Source: Hyphomicrobium sp. (GTDB lineage: Bacteria; Pseudomonadota; Alphaproteobacteria; Rhizobiales; Hyphomicrobiaceae). From it: a stretch of 34,430 nucleotides of DNA. Shown in pieces: positions 34,321 to 34,430 of the stretch. The stretch lies in assembly GCA_002928955.1 (NCBI GenBank), contig PERT01000038.1:1-34430 (forward strand), in the 5' to 3' direction. Every line of letters starts with the position of its first letter. Within the stretch, counting starts at the first letter, position 1. The notes beneath the pieces are model-generated. The model saw only the letters and a program-made list of their open reading frames with translations, was not told the origin of the DNA and did no database searches. A program made the translations under genes and the position numbers.

Positions 34321-34430
34321 TTGGGGTTCGGCTCCGGCGGCTTCCTGATTCCGCGAGCGAAGGACGGGAACTCGCGTTCGAAGCCCCTTCGGAAGGGAGC
34401 ATACGGCCAGCCTTTCGGCAACCCTTCGAA
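34317..34430 (-). CDS. C-terminal fragment of an unidentified gene (cut by window edge)
   Basis: The minus-strand frame entering at the window edge is open for 37 codons and stops at a TGA that overlaps the moeA start (ATGA), a typical operon junction. The visible tail, PKGWPYAPFRRGFEREFPSF and then a Pro/Lys-rich end, matches no family I know. moaC often precedes moeA in alphaproteobacteria, but this sequence does not look like a MoaC C terminus. The call depends mainly on the overlap and could be chance. Confidence 0.4.
   Translation of the reverse strand, partial: FEGLPKGWPYAPFRRGFEREFPSFARGIRKPPEPNPK

Overview
The window is GC-rich, densely coded chromosomal DNA from an alphaproteobacterium, most likely of the order Hyphomicrobiales (Rhizobiales). 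This rests on the hisS-hisZ-hisG cluster with an alphaproteobacterial-type histidyl-tRNA synthetase, the proB-proA-nadD-rsfS-rlmH run, the alpha-2-macroglobulin/pbpC pair, and a GGCCGGA palindrome of a kind common in Rhizobiales intergenic DNA. No species can be named from sequence alone.

Layout. 1-191 holds an array of large bulged hairpins bounded by CTAG. 330-2723 is tex. 2993-5171 holds a JmjC/cupin-like protein and a FemAB-like GNAT protein. 5591-8998 is hisS-hisZ-hisG: histidyl-tRNA synthesis plus the two-subunit first enzyme of histidine synthesis. 8999-9458 is decayed DNA with a CBS-domain remnant and a fragment of a hairpin repeat. 9459-9908 is a small SRPBCC protein. 10012-15079 is proB, proA, nadD, rsfS and rlmH (proline synthesis, NAD synthesis, ribosome silencing and rRNA methylation), interrupted by one antisense gene of unknown function at 12526-13155. 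15167-15471 is a second CTAG-hairpin array. From 15468 to 31970 all genes are on the minus strand and concern the cell envelope: an outer-membrane barrel candidate, a PHB-depolymerase-like lipoprotein, penicillin-binding protein 1C, a 1792-residue alpha-2-macroglobulin, a small unknown protein, a 920-residue four-TM coiled-coil membrane protein, and a divergent bifunctional penicillin-binding protein. 32177-32971 is an exported pentapeptide-repeat protein. 33007-34320 is moeA, preceded by the 3' end of another gene that runs off the window.

The most unusual feature is the two hairpin arrays. Each complete module is a pair of long stem-loops with CTAG (or TTAG) at both ends. Each stem-loop carries a 4-nt bulge on the arm facing its partner, and the two are separated by exactly 13 nt. 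Modules abut by sharing one CTAG. The spacing and bulge placement hold for three complete pairs although stem sequences differ between families. Two stem families recur in both arrays with compensatory base-pair changes. The plan resembles REP/BIME elements mobilised by RAYT transposases, but no transposase is present here. One element supplies the stop codon of the adjacent outer-membrane gene, and an 18-nt arm fragment of the same family lies at 9411-9428.

All calls come from reading the sequence. No database searches, structure prediction or expression data were used.
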